Shown in pieces: positions 23,718 to 31,842 of a DNA stretch of 34,807 nt; within the stretch, counting starts at the first letter, position 1; every line of letters starts with the position of its first letter. A model generated the notes under the pieces. The model was not told where the DNA came from. It ran no database searches and was given only the letters and a program-made list of their open reading frames with translations. The DNA lies in assembly GCA_021775615.1 (NCBI GenBank), contig JAJFHL010000130.1, forward strand, positions 1 to 34,807, read 5' to 3'. The position numbers and the translations under genes were made by a program. This stretch comes from Hyphomicrobiales bacterium. GTDB taxonomy: Bacteria > Pseudomonadota > Alphaproteobacteria > Rhizobiales > JAJFHB01.

Positions 23718-25502
23718 TTACCCCATCGCCGGGCCGTCCACCTGCGGCAGGTCCTCGCGCACCCAGCTCTGGAACGCCCGCACCGCGATTTCCTTGTCGC
23801 CGAGCACGCCCGTGTCATAGGCCGATGTACCGAGCCCGCCCTGCACTGACGACACCAGGGCGCAGTCTTCCTTGTGGACCTGCCAGGTGATGCGCCCGCC
23901 GAGGAACCGGCAGGCCTTGATTTCCCGGCTCGCCCCCGGCAGTCCGTAGGTCCCGCATCTGAGCACTGAGCGCCCGGGCGCAACCGGCACGATGTGGAAG
24001 AAGTCCATCTGCTCGGGATATACATCGAGCGACACCGCCGGATAGAGGAAGAAGTAGCTCCATCGGTGCCGGGCCTCTTCGGGCAGGTGTTCCAGGTCGG
24101 GCAGAAGACTTGCGTAACGCTTCACCGACCAGTCGCCTTTCGGCTTGTCGCGCATGGCATGGCTGAGCCGCACCGCGCGGCGGGCATCGTCGGGTTCGCG
24201 GTCATAAGCCGGCGTCATCAGTCCGTAGAGACCCGGGTGGCCGGTCGGGAAATGATAGTCCTCGAGATAGTTGTCCCACACGTTCTTCCAGTCGGCAGTG
24301 ATCTCCTGCTCGTAGAACGGGGCGACCGGCTCCATGTCTTCAAAGCGGTAGGGGGCAAGTTCGTCCGCGAAGGGCGCGTAGCGTTGCGCCACGCTCGGGC
24401 CGTTGCCCGCGAACCGGATGAAGACCAGTCCCATGAAGATTTCCAGGTCCAGGGCACGCAGGCCGAACTGGCCGTCGTCGAACGGCGGAAAGGTCTTGCG
24501 TGACGCGATGGCCACCAGGTCGCCGGTAAAATCGAACGTCCATGCGTGATAGGGACACCGCACCCGGTGTTCGCACGAGCCCTTCGTGCCGCTCACCACC
24601 GCATGGGCCCGGTGCGGGCACACATTGTGGAAGGCCCGCAGTTCGCCATCCTCGCCGCGGATGACAAAGGCGCGCTCGCCAAGCCCGGTGAAGGTGAAAT
24701 AGTCGCCGGGCTCGCGCACATCGGAGACATGGCAGACGAGCTGCCATGCCGGCTTGTGGATCTGCTCGACTTCACGTTTGAAGAAGTCGTCCGAAGCATA
24801 GGTCCATGCCGGCAGCGTGCGGGGCAGGTCATCAGGCTTGGGCAATATGGCATCCGCGGGCCGCGTATCGGCAAGGTCCGGAAACAGATTGGCGAGATAA
24901 TCCCTGCAGGTCGCCATCGCCGCCGAATGGTCGAACCCTGTCGGGTCGAGCAAAAGCATCTGCCATTGGGCATCGACCACGCCGGTAAGGCCAAGGGTCG
25001 CGGCATCCACGGCGATGGATGTGCCATGCTGTTTCGCCAGCTGTTCGATGAGGCTGCGAACCGCGGCTTCGAAGGCCTGGTCCGAATGGCCGCAGATCGA
25101 CAGGTAATCGTGCCGCGCCTGGCTCTCGCCCCAGAAGGCGTACCACACCGCGACGCGGCCCGGTTCGCAGATCTGCGGATCGAAAGCCGCCGAGACCAGA
25201 GCTATCAGAGCGTCTGCCGGCTCGTCACCGGCCTTTGCAATGGCCGCCTCGCAGACATCGGCGAACTCGTCGGCGACAAACTGCAGCGTTGCGGTCAGCA
25301 GCGCCTGTTTGCTGTCGAAGTGAAAGTTGATCATTGCGGCTGTCAGGCCGACCTCGGAGCCCACCTTGCCCAAAGTGACGTGCGACAGGCCGTGTTCGGC
25401 GATGGCCGAGATGGTGGCGTGGATCAGTTGTTCGCGGCGCACGCCCTGCGGCTGCCGCGCCGGGTCGGAACCGGCGATTTTATCGAGCATGGGTCTGTCC
25501 AA
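23718..25502 (-). CDS. TetR repressor fused to Rieske non-heme iron oxygenase
   Basis: One open frame of 594 residues holds two full proteins. Residues 1-212 are a BetI-like TetR regulator (HTH about 24-70, with GLTAAMINFHFDSKQALLTA). Residues 228-594 are a Rieske oxygenase alpha subunit: C295-P-H297 and C316-PY-H319 bind the [2Fe-2S] cluster; H417 and H422, with probably D546, bind the catalytic iron. As in the other Rieske protein of this window the bridging residue is Glu (E414), as in carnitine/betaine oxygenases. A short proline-rich linker (about 213-230) joins them. No stop or frame change lies at the join, and no good internal start was seen; M196 is the nearest candidate but lacks a ribosome site. 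An AT-rich palindrome precedes the gene, so the protein may repress its own synthesis. Divergent from the cupin/MATE operon. Confidence 0.88.
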   Translation of the reverse strand: MDRPMLDKIAGSDPARQPQGVRREQLIHATISAIAEHGLSHVTLGKVGSEVGLTAAMINFHFDSKQALLTATLQFVADEFADVCEAAIAKAGDEPADALIALVSAAFDPQICEPGRVAVWYAFWGESQARHDYLSICGHSDQAFEAAVRSLIEQLAKQHGTSIAVDAATLGLTGVVDAQWQMLLLDPTGFDHSAAMATCRDYLANLFPDLADTRPADAILPKPDDLPRTLPAWTYASDDFFKREVEQIHKPAWQLVCHVSDVREPGDYFTFTGLGERAFVIRGEDGELRAFHNVCPHRAHAVVSGTKGSCEHRVRCPYHAWTFDFTGDLVAIASRKTFPPFDDGQFGLRALDLEIFMGLVFIRFAGNGPSVAQRYAPFADELAPYRFEDMEPVAPFYEQEITADWKNVWDNYLEDYHFPTGHPGLYGLMTPAYDREPDDARRAVRLSHAMRDKPKGDWSVKRYASLLPDLEHLPEEARHRWSYFFLYPAVSLDVYPEQMDFFHIVPVAPGRSVLRCGTYGLPGASREIKACRFLGGRITWQVHKEDCALVSSVQGGLGTSAYDTGVLGDKEIAVRAFQSWVREDLPQVDGPAMG

Positions 25503-25543
25503 AATGACTGTTGTGTGGTAATTAAATGCTCAAACAGTATAAC

Positions 25544-25557
25544 TAAATGATCATTTA
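25544..25557. promoter_or_regulatory. Palindromic operator between the TetR-Rieske fusion and the cupin gene
   Basis: TAAATGATCATTTA is a perfect 14-bp palindrome, 42 bp upstream of the fusion start and about 84 bp upstream of the cupin start. A related half, TTAAATGCTCA, lies at about 25522-25532. The size suits a TetR dimer, but the sequence differs from the TGAACG-type sites, fitting a different repressor, most simply the fusion protein itself. Confidence 0.5.
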
Positions 25558-25640
25558 ATTGCAAGTCGAATCGGTTTCCCGTTGCCCCGGCCTCGGCGAA
25601 GGTGTTGAACTCCGGCGCCGGTTTCCCAAAGGAAAAGCTC

Positions 25641-26012
25641 ATGAAAAAGATCCAGCCCGACGAGCGTCGCATCGCCAACATCCACTCGGCCGACTACACA
25701 CCGTGGCCGGGGGAAGACGGCGCGCCGTCCGGGTCGAGCGTCCTGCAACTGGACGACGCGCATAAGATGGGCGTCGGGTTTCACATCTACCGGATGGAGC
25801 CGGGTGTGTGGAGCGATCCGCATGAGCACACCGGCACCGAACAGTTCCTGGTGCTCGAAGGCGAACTGGTCGAGTGCGATGGAACGGTCTACCGCCAGGG
25901 CGATCTGGTGTGGCTCAAAAAGGGCACCCAGCACACCTCTCATGCTCCCAACGGCTGCCTGTTGGCGGTCCACATCGAAACTCCTGAAAAACCGATCCCC
26001 GGTGACGGCTGA
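25641..26012 (+). CDS. Cupin-domain protein
   Basis: A 123-residue single cupin. The first cupin motif is in PHEHTGTEQFLVLEGEL (H-x-H...E), and the second is GDLVWLKKGTQHTSHAPNG, with the third His. A metal site is therefore complete. It resembles small ChrR-like cupins, which may be enzymes or sensors; no function can be given. The ATG at 25641 is chosen because AAAGGAAA lies 6-7 nt upstream; the frame is open to 25602 without other support. It is followed by the MATE gene after 6 bp and is divergent from the TetR-Rieske fusion. Confidence 0.82.
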   Translation: MKKIQPDERRIANIHSADYTPWPGEDGAPSGSSVLQLDDAHKMGVGFHIYRMEPGVWSDPHEHTGTEQFLVLEGELVECDGTVYRQGDLVWLKKGTQHTSHAPNGCLLAVHIETPEKPIPGDG

Positions 26013-26018
26013 GGACCT

Positions 26019-27419
26019 ATGGACGGTGCCAGGATCGATGATCCCATCAAGACCGGTCCGATCGCCGCCGAGGTCGGCTCGCTTGCGCGCATAGCTCTGC
26101 CGCTCGTCGCGGCATATCTGGCTGAAGTCGCCATGTTCCTCACCAGCAAGATCGTGGTGGGCCGCCTTGGTTATGAAGAGCTTGCCGCCGTCGGTCTTTC
26201 CAGCGGCATCGCTATGGAGCTGCTCTTTGTTTTCATGGGCCTTCTGTCGATCATCGGCGTACTGGTTGCTCAGGCCGAAGGCGCCGGCACCAAGGCGGCC
26301 GCCGGTCACGCCACCCGTCAGGGCATCATTGTCGCATCTGTTCTTGCGGTGCCGGCAACGGCTGCAGTCTGGAACCTCGACTGGTTGATGCGTGTGACTG
26401 GACAAGACGCCCGCGTCATCGAACTGGCGGGGCCATACCTGCATGCGGCCGCCGGCTTTATGCTGCCGGCCTTGTGGTTCGCGGTCCTGCGCAGTTTCGT
26501 GTCGGCTCTGGCCCGCACCGGGGCAGTCATGGTCATAACGGTTTCAGCTGTGGGCTTGAACTATGTCCTCACCGTGGGCTTGGTGGAGGGCGCTTTCGGT
26601 CTGCCCATGCTTGGGATCGCCGGCGCCGGATGGTCGCTGACCATTGTCACATGGACAATGTTCGGTGCGCTCACACTCTACACCTATTTCAGTCCGGCAC
26701 TGCGGGGCTACGGCCTGTTCCGCGGCCGCCTGCGCTTCGATCCGGTTCTGTGCAAGGAGATCATGTTGCTGGGCACGCCAGTCGCCGGCATTGTCATCTT
26801 CGAAGGCGGTCTTTTTCTCACGGTGTCGATCCTTTCGGGCACATTTGGCGCGGTGCAGTTGGCTGCAGCCGAGATCCTGCTTGCCTGGGTCTCCATTGCG
26901 TTTGTCTTTGGTCTCGGATTTGCCGAGGCGACCATGGTGCGCGTCGCCACATGTGTCGGGCGGGCAGCCCCGATTGCAGCCCGCCGCGCCGGCATTATCG
27001 GCATGGTCATAGGGGTCGCCATTCTGGCGTTGTTGGTGGTGCCGCCCCTTGCCTTGCCCGAACTCATAGTAGAGCTGTTTCTCGAGCCGACCGATCCGGG
27101 CTTTGAGGCTGTTTCAGAACTGGCAACGGCGTTGCTTGCGGTGGTCGCGATATTTCAGGTCTTTGATGCCCTGCAGGCGATCGCGGTTCGGGCACTGCGC
27201 GCTTTCAAGGATACTTTGGTGCCCCTGTGGCTTGCCGGTCTCGGCTATTGGGTCTTCGGTATCGGCGGCGGCTGCCTGCTCGCCTACCCGATGGCGTGGG
27301 GCCCCGCCGGCCTGTGGTGGGGTATGGCGCTGGGGCTGATATTCACCGGATCCCTGCTCGCCTGGCGCTTCCTGACCCTTGCCGCTGCCAGGGCCGCTCC
27401 CATATCTGGGGCACCATGA
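26019..27419 (+). CDS. MATE-family multidrug/metabolite efflux transporter
   Basis: A 466-residue inner-membrane protein with about 12 membrane segments in two similar halves, the size and layout of MATE exporters. Typical stretches are LPLVAAYLAEVAMFLTSKIVVG near the N-terminus and VSIAFVFGLGFAEATMVRVA in the second half. MATE proteins exchange cationic or organic compounds for Na+ or H+. Its position behind the cupin gene (6 bp, with GAGG between) and opposite the TetR-Rieske fusion suggests export or exchange of the pathway's compound, but that is inference. Its stop overlaps the ATG of the ArfB-like gene (ATGA). Confidence 0.87.
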   Translation: MDGARIDDPIKTGPIAAEVGSLARIALPLVAAYLAEVAMFLTSKIVVGRLGYEELAAVGLSSGIAMELLFVFMGLLSIIGVLVAQAEGAGTKAAAGHATRQGIIVASVLAVPATAAVWNLDWLMRVTGQDARVIELAGPYLHAAAGFMLPALWFAVLRSFVSALARTGAVMVITVSAVGLNYVLTVGLVEGAFGLPMLGIAGAGWSLTIVTWTMFGALTLYTYFSPALRGYGLFRGRLRFDPVLCKEIMLLGTPVAGIVIFEGGLFLTVSILSGTFGAVQLAAAEILLAWVSIAFVFGLGFAEATMVRVATCVGRAAPIAARRAGIIGMVIGVAILALLVVPPLALPELIVELFLEPTDPGFEAVSELATALLAVVAIFQVFDALQAIAVRALRAFKDTLVPLWLAGLGYWVFGIGGGCLLAYPMAWGPAGLWWGMALGLIFTGSLLAWRFLTLAAARAAPISGAP

Positions 27420-27841
27420 TCGAGATTACAGACACCATCGCCATTGACGAGGCTGAGATCGAGGAGACTTTCATCCGGGCCGGCGGTCCGGGCGGTCAGA
27501 ACGTCAACAAGGTTGCCAGCGCCGTGCAGCTCCGCTTTGACGCGCGCCATTCGCCCTCGCTTCCCGAGCGTGTGCGCGAGCGCCTCGAAGTCATTGCCGG
27601 CTCCAAGCTCACCAAAGACGGTGTCATCGTGATTTCGGCCAGCCGCTTCCGCACCCAGGAGGCGAACCGCAGGGATGCATTGGACCGGCTGGTCGAGATG
27701 ATCCAGGAGGCGGCCAGGGAGCCGAAGCCGCGCAAACGCACCCGGCCTACGCTCGCCTCGAAGAAAAGGCGGATCGAAAGCAAGGTCAAACGCGGCCGGG
27801 TCAAACGTCGGCGCAGCGGTCCGATTGATCCGGACGGGTGA
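27416..27841 (+). CDS. arfB: ArfB-type ribosome rescue hydrolase
   Basis: A 141-residue protein with the release-factor GGQ motif in GGPGGQNVNKV (GGQ at 26-28) and a long basic C-terminal tail (KPRKRTRPTLASKKRRIESK and on), which in ArfB/YaeJ enters the empty mRNA channel of stalled ribosomes. It hydrolyses peptidyl-tRNA on ribosomes stuck without a stop codon. It lacks the codon-recognition domain of RF1/RF2. The ATG overlaps the MATE stop by 4 bp, so it is coupled to that gene. The two functions are not obviously related. Confidence 0.9.
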   Translation: MIEITDTIAIDEAEIEETFIRAGGPGGQNVNKVASAVQLRFDARHSPSLPERVRERLEVIAGSKLTKDGVIVISASRFRTQEANRRDALDRLVEMIQEAAREPKPRKRTRPTLASKKRRIESKVKRGRVKRRRSGPIDPDG

Positions 27842-27852
27842 ACGCGAGAGGC

Positions 27853-28131
<279 letters not shown>

Positions 28132-28499
28132 TTTCCCTCCAAACGAAAAATCGTTGGGTCAAACAACAGGCGAACCGGGAGGGTGGGGGGCTGACGTATG
28201 GGCCAGACAGTGAGGGCGGCGGTCCCGCGGCCTTCAAGGAACAATCACCGGTCGTGATCATCGCGCCGCCGCGCCCCGATTGGTGCGCTTAAGCGTTGCT
28301 CGACGACCATCCGGTGGTGCGTCCGTCCGGTCCAAGGTCGTTCAAAACCTCAGATTCCCGAATTCACAAGTGCCGCACTGCAAATATTGTGCGCAAATGC
28401 TGCGCGGTGCACGGCCTGGACCATAAACTGGTTAATCCGCCCCGGAACGGGCAAGGGAGCCGCCGATCACGCGTCGTCGGGCAAACCCGGCCCAGGCTT
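28132..28499. other. Intergenic region without a recognised gene
   Basis: 368 bp between the glycine-rich gene and the TrpF-like gene, both on the minus strand. It should hold the promoter of the former. The part 28136-28140 carries its ribosome site. No clear RNA gene, hairpin with T-run, or conserved coding frame was seen; short frames here lack ribosome sites or family similarity. Confidence 0.5.
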
Positions 28500-29189
28500 T
28501 CAGCAAGTGCTCATGGCGATGGTCAGAAACAGTTCCACCTTGTCGAGATCAAGATGATTGTTCGCATCGCGCACGCCGGAGGCGGCATCGATCCAGTACG
28601 GCACGGACGGATTGATCTCCTGCAGTGCCGCGAGCTTGGCGCCCAGGTTCTCCGGCGACAGGCCGCCGGCATAGCCGACGGGAACGGCGGGGCGGGCAGT
28701 GACATATGCTCGATCCGGTGCGGCGCGCCGTTCGGGAACCATGCCACGCCCGGCGCTCGCGTCGTCGAGGAACTGCAATTCGTCCATAAACGGGATTACA
28801 TCCCCGGTGTTTTGCACAATGACAACGCATCCGGTCGATTTCGCCAGGTCCTGCAGATTGACCAGGTCCTGGGTCGAATAGTCCGGTGCGTTCACCTGCA
28901 AACGCCGCACTCGTGAGAAGTCGAAGATTTGATCAAGCGGCGCGACGTCCAAACGCTTCGCCATGTTGCTGTAGTCGCCGCACAGGTGAAACGCCAGTTG
29001 ACCAGGCGCAAAATGCCGGGCGAGCTCGGCCGCAAAGGCAGGCTCGGGCACCCGGGCGCTCCGGCCTTCGCGCTCCGGATCGCACAGCATCGCGAACTCC
29101 AGCGGGTACCGGTCACACAGCGCCCTGGCGAGATCGAGATCGGTATGGACGTCGATCCCCGTGATGGTGACGAGTTGCGGTCTGTTCAT
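28500..29189 (-). CDS. TrpF-like TIM-barrel protein lacking the catalytic Cys
   Basis: A 229-residue barrel resembling phosphoribosylanthranilate isomerase: TITGI near the N-terminus (TrpF: KxCGI), FLDDASAGRGMVP near the middle (TrpF: Asp before a GG-type loop), and YAGGLSPENL with WIDAASGVRD at the end, close to the TrpF phosphate-binding pattern. The general-base Cys of TrpF is replaced by T10; the general-acid Asp seems kept. So Trp synthesis is unlikely to be its job. ATG 29189 is chosen (GAGGCGG upstream); the longer frame upstream overlaps the M20 gene and has no barrel similarity. It follows the M20 amidohydrolase by 14 bp in one operon. Confidence 0.68.
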   Translation of the reverse strand: MNRPQLVTITGIDVHTDLDLARALCDRYPLEFAMLCDPEREGRSARVPEPAFAAELARHFAPGQLAFHLCGDYSNMAKRLDVAPLDQIFDFSRVRRLQVNAPDYSTQDLVNLQDLAKSTGCVVIVQNTGDVIPFMDELQFLDDASAGRGMVPERRAAPDRAYVTARPAVPVGYAGGLSPENLGAKLAALQEINPSVPYWIDAASGVRDANNHLDLDKVELFLTIAMSTC

Positions 29190-29203
29190 AGCCGCCTCGG
29201 GAT

Positions 29204-30427
29204 CTATGTCTTCAGCAGCGTGGCCGCCGCCGAGGCATAGATCCGGGCGCCGGTGACAATGTCTTCGTCGGATGTGTTCTCCGACCAGTGATGACTGACG
29301 CCGCCAATGCTCGGCACAAACAGCATGCCGGTCGGCAGATGCGGGCGCATGACCTGCGCATCGTGGGACGCGCCGCTTGGCATGCGCGTGTGCCGCCCCG
29401 GCGCATGCGTTTCGGCGGCCTGTTCGAACGCGTCCTGTATCTCGGCCGCCATGACTGCGGGTGTGCCTTTGCTGACGGTCTCCAGCGTCACATCGCACGG
29501 TCCGCTCCCGTTGGCCTCGGCCACCAGCCGGACCAGCTCGTTTTCGAGGCGTTCAAGGGTCTCGGGCTCGGCATCGCGGAGCTGAAAATGCATCTCCGCC
29601 CGACCCGGTATGATGCTGGTTGCGCCCGGTTCCAGCGTGATGCGGCCGGTGGTCCACACGCTGCGCGGGCCGGCGATTTCCGGAAAGCGGGCTTCGATCG
29701 CCTGGGCGAGGCGCGTCAGCGCAACGCCGGCATCCTTGCGGATCGCCATACGCGTTGTGCCGGCATGGTTCTGCACGCCCTCGAAGGTGATCTTGTAAAG
29801 CCAGATGGCGACGATGCTGGTGACAATGCCGGCCTTGAGATGGTTGGTTTCGAGCCAGTCGCCCTGCTCGATATGCGCTTCGAGAAAGGCGGCATGGCGT
29901 CCGGCAGGTATTTCCAGTCGCCCGTGTCCCGAAAGGCCTGCGCCGTCGAGCATTGTGCGCATGGGTGTGCCGCGGGTGGCATCGACAGCCGTGTCGATCT
30001 CGCCGTCATCGAGCTCGCCGACATAAGATCGGCTGCCCATGAAGCTGCCGAAATGACCCTCCTCGTCGGCAAAGGCGATGACATCGACGGCGGTGCCCTG
30101 CATGTCCGGCGCTTCGGCGACCGCCCGCGCCGCCTCCAGCGCGTAGATCACTCCCAGGGCGCCATCGAGCCAGCCGGCGTGGTTCTGGCTTTCAAGGTGC
30201 GATCCGGCGAGGAGCTTGCGCCCGCCGCCGGGCGACAGGCCGACCACATTGGCAATCCCGTCAATGGTCGCTTCGTAGCCGAGATCCCGCAGGCGGTCGG
30301 CCAGCCAGTGGCGGGCCTGCATGTCCTCGGGCGACAGTGTCGGCCGGTGGACACCGGTCTCATAGGTGCCGATGGAGCGCAGATGATAGAGGTCGCCGAG
30401 CACGCGTTCGGGGTCGATGGTCACCAT
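29204..30427 (-). CDS. M20-family Zn amidohydrolase (carbamoylase/allantoate amidohydrolase type)
   Basis: A 407-residue hydrolase of the hydantoinase/carbamoylase branch. Metal ligands can be seen as H77 (GSHLES), D88 (GWLDG), E122-123 (FADEEGHFG), H185 (EAHIEQG) and a late His in VSHHWSE; GVQNHAGTTRM (217-227) and MPSGASHDAQ are the dimerisation/active-site segments. These enzymes cut N-carbamoyl amino acids, ureidoglycolate-type compounds or related amides. The exact substrate is open. The usual GSHxDT is SHLES here, a minor change. It heads a two-gene operon with the TrpF-like barrel. Confidence 0.85.
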   Translation of the reverse strand: MVTIDPERVLGDLYHLRSIGTYETGVHRPTLSPEDMQARHWLADRLRDLGYEATIDGIANVVGLSPGGGRKLLAGSHLESQNHAGWLDGALGVIYALEAARAVAEAPDMQGTAVDVIAFADEEGHFGSFMGSRSYVGELDDGEIDTAVDATRGTPMRTMLDGAGLSGHGRLEIPAGRHAAFLEAHIEQGDWLETNHLKAGIVTSIVAIWLYKITFEGVQNHAGTTRMAIRKDAGVALTRLAQAIEARFPEIAGPRSVWTTGRITLEPGATSIIPGRAEMHFQLRDAEPETLERLENELVRLVAEANGSGPCDVTLETVSKGTPAVMAAEIQDAFEQAAETHAPGRHTRMPSGASHDAQVMRPHLPTGMLFVPSIGGVSHHWSENTSDEDIVTGARIYASAAATLLKT

Positions 30428-30514
30428 TTCTCATGCCCGCCTGTGTCGAATGTGCCGCCCCCCGTTCGTCTTAGGTCATGAACTGACACGCCGTCAAATC
30501 AAGGAGAAAGCACA

Positions 30515-30919
30515 ATGACCAGCCTGACCGCGCTCCATGGTGACAAGTGGGGGGACATCATCGACCGGCCCGGTGACGGCTGTGTCGAGATCCGCTGGCA
30601 CGATACCACCGCAGATCTGACCAGGGACGGGTTCCATGCGTTTCTCGAAACCTTCGCCGGCCACGTGAAAGACTGCGGCCGGCCCGGATGCCTGATCGAC
30701 GCGGTCCGGTTCAAGATGGACATGGCCCAAATGGACGGCGCCTGGCGCGACGCCAACATCATCCCGAGATACAACGCCGCCGGCGTGCGCAAGTTCGCCT
30801 TCATCATGCCGGACGGTATGCCGGCCATCGGAGCGGAACCCGCGCCCGAGGGACCGGCAAGTTTTCCGACAGCCTATTTCGGCGCCCGCGCCGCGGCGCT
30901 CGAGTGGTTACGCAACTGA
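30515..30919 (+). CDS. Small protein, possibly STAS/SpoIIAA-like
   Basis: A 134-residue protein with an AAGGAG site just before the ATG. A core strand-helix pattern (CLIDAVRFKMDM...PRYNAAGVRKFAFIMP) and an ending FGARAAALEWLRN resemble SpoIIAA-like (STAS-related) small proteins, which end with a helix carrying ALxWL. No catalytic motif is seen. Function unknown. It stands alone, divergent from the M20 operon and convergent with the CmcJ-like gene. Confidence 0.6.
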   Translation: MTSLTALHGDKWGDIIDRPGDGCVEIRWHDTTADLTRDGFHAFLETFAGHVKDCGRPGCLIDAVRFKMDMAQMDGAWRDANIIPRYNAAGVRKFAFIMPDGMPAIGAEPAPEGPASFPTAYFGARAAALEWLRN

Positions 30920-30922
30920 ACG

Positions 30923-31786
30923 TCAGTCAAAGAACGCCAGGGCACGGATCTCGATGCTCTCGCGCGGCGCCGCGTTGTCCGGTGTTGTCGGGTCATCGAA
31001 GGCGGTGTGCAGGGTGAACCGGGCGCGGCCGTCCTCGCGCGAATCGTAACCCTTGATCAGGAGCGCCTCATCGGCCTCCATGTCGGGGAAATAGACCCAG
31101 CGGTGCAGCGGGTTCCAGTTTGCATAGTAGATCTCACCGGTGCGGTCGGCATAGGCGAGATCGGCGGCAACGAAATCCTGCGGCGCGACGCTCTGCGCAT
31201 CGGCCAGAGCCAGGGGGGCGGTCTGTACCGGACCGCGGATCGGACGCCACACATTGATCACCGCGAATTTGCCGCCGTCCAGCTCGTCCGCGCGGTCGCT
31301 CCCGAGGAGTTCGGCCAGGCGTTTCGGCCCGGATGCAGCCGTGTAATCGTTGTGAATGCGGTAGACCGGCGGGCGCACGACGACCCCTTCCCCGGACACG
31401 CCGCCGTCCTGGCGCACATTGTGGTCGAACACCAGCACGCCGGAAGCGCCTGTTTCCCGTTTCAGGAGCTCTTCCATTTCGCGGTAATATACCCGTCTGA
31501 TTTCATCATCGTCGTCAAACCGCGCCAGCGACGTCCGGTGCTGGGTGAGGGCGAAGCCTTCCCGGTCGATGGAGAAACTCTCCTGACGCCAGCGTCCGTT
31601 GGTGATTTCGACCGGTGCGGTTTCAAACAGGTCTTTTGCGCCATTGCTGCGGTCGGGAGACGTCATGTCGACGACCGGCTTGCCGATGGACGGGACCATG
31701 TAGGAGAGGGAGGTTTCGACGCTCTCAGGTGCCGACACCACGGGTTGCGGTACGGTTGCGTGAGCCAGTGCGTGGGACTGTGTCAT
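30923..31786 (-). CDS. CmcJ/NvfI-family oxidoreductase
   Basis: A 287-residue protein with the pattern of the CmcJ/AsaB/NvfI family: VYRIHNDYTAASGPKRL (141-157), INVWRPIRGPVQTAPLALAD, PLHRWVYFPDMEADEALLIK, and RFTLHTAFDDP near the end. H145/D147 and H260 could form an Fe(II)-binding triad as in the iron/2-oxoglutarate members of the family. Relatives act in cephamycin and fungal meroterpenoid pathways, but the bacterial ones mostly have unknown substrates. The ATG has AAAGGA at suitable spacing. It converges on the STAS-like gene with 3 bp between, and is transcribed apart from other genes. Confidence 0.78.
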   Translation of the reverse strand: MTQSHALAHATVPQPVVSAPESVETSLSYMVPSIGKPVVDMTSPDRSNGAKDLFETAPVEITNGRWRQESFSIDREGFALTQHRTSLARFDDDDEIRRVYYREMEELLKRETGASGVLVFDHNVRQDGGVSGEGVVVRPPVYRIHNDYTAASGPKRLAELLGSDRADELDGGKFAVINVWRPIRGPVQTAPLALADAQSVAPQDFVAADLAYADRTGEIYYANWNPLHRWVYFPDMEADEALLIKGYDSREDGRARFTLHTAFDDPTTPDNAAPRESIEIRALAFFD

Positions 31787-31842
31787 GTCAGACGATCCTT
31801 TGTTTATGTCGTTTCGTTGGATTGAGTGCGCGGTGACAGGGC

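Noticed and set aside
24830-24920. Fusion as two overlapping genes
   Set aside because: No stop lies between the domains, and the internal ATG (residue 196) is inside the TetR domain with no ribosome site. It stays a point to verify by resequencing.
29190-29498. Extended N-terminus of the TrpF-like gene
   Set aside because: This part overlaps the M20 gene in another frame and is Arg/His-rich; the barrel begins at 29189 with a ribosome site.
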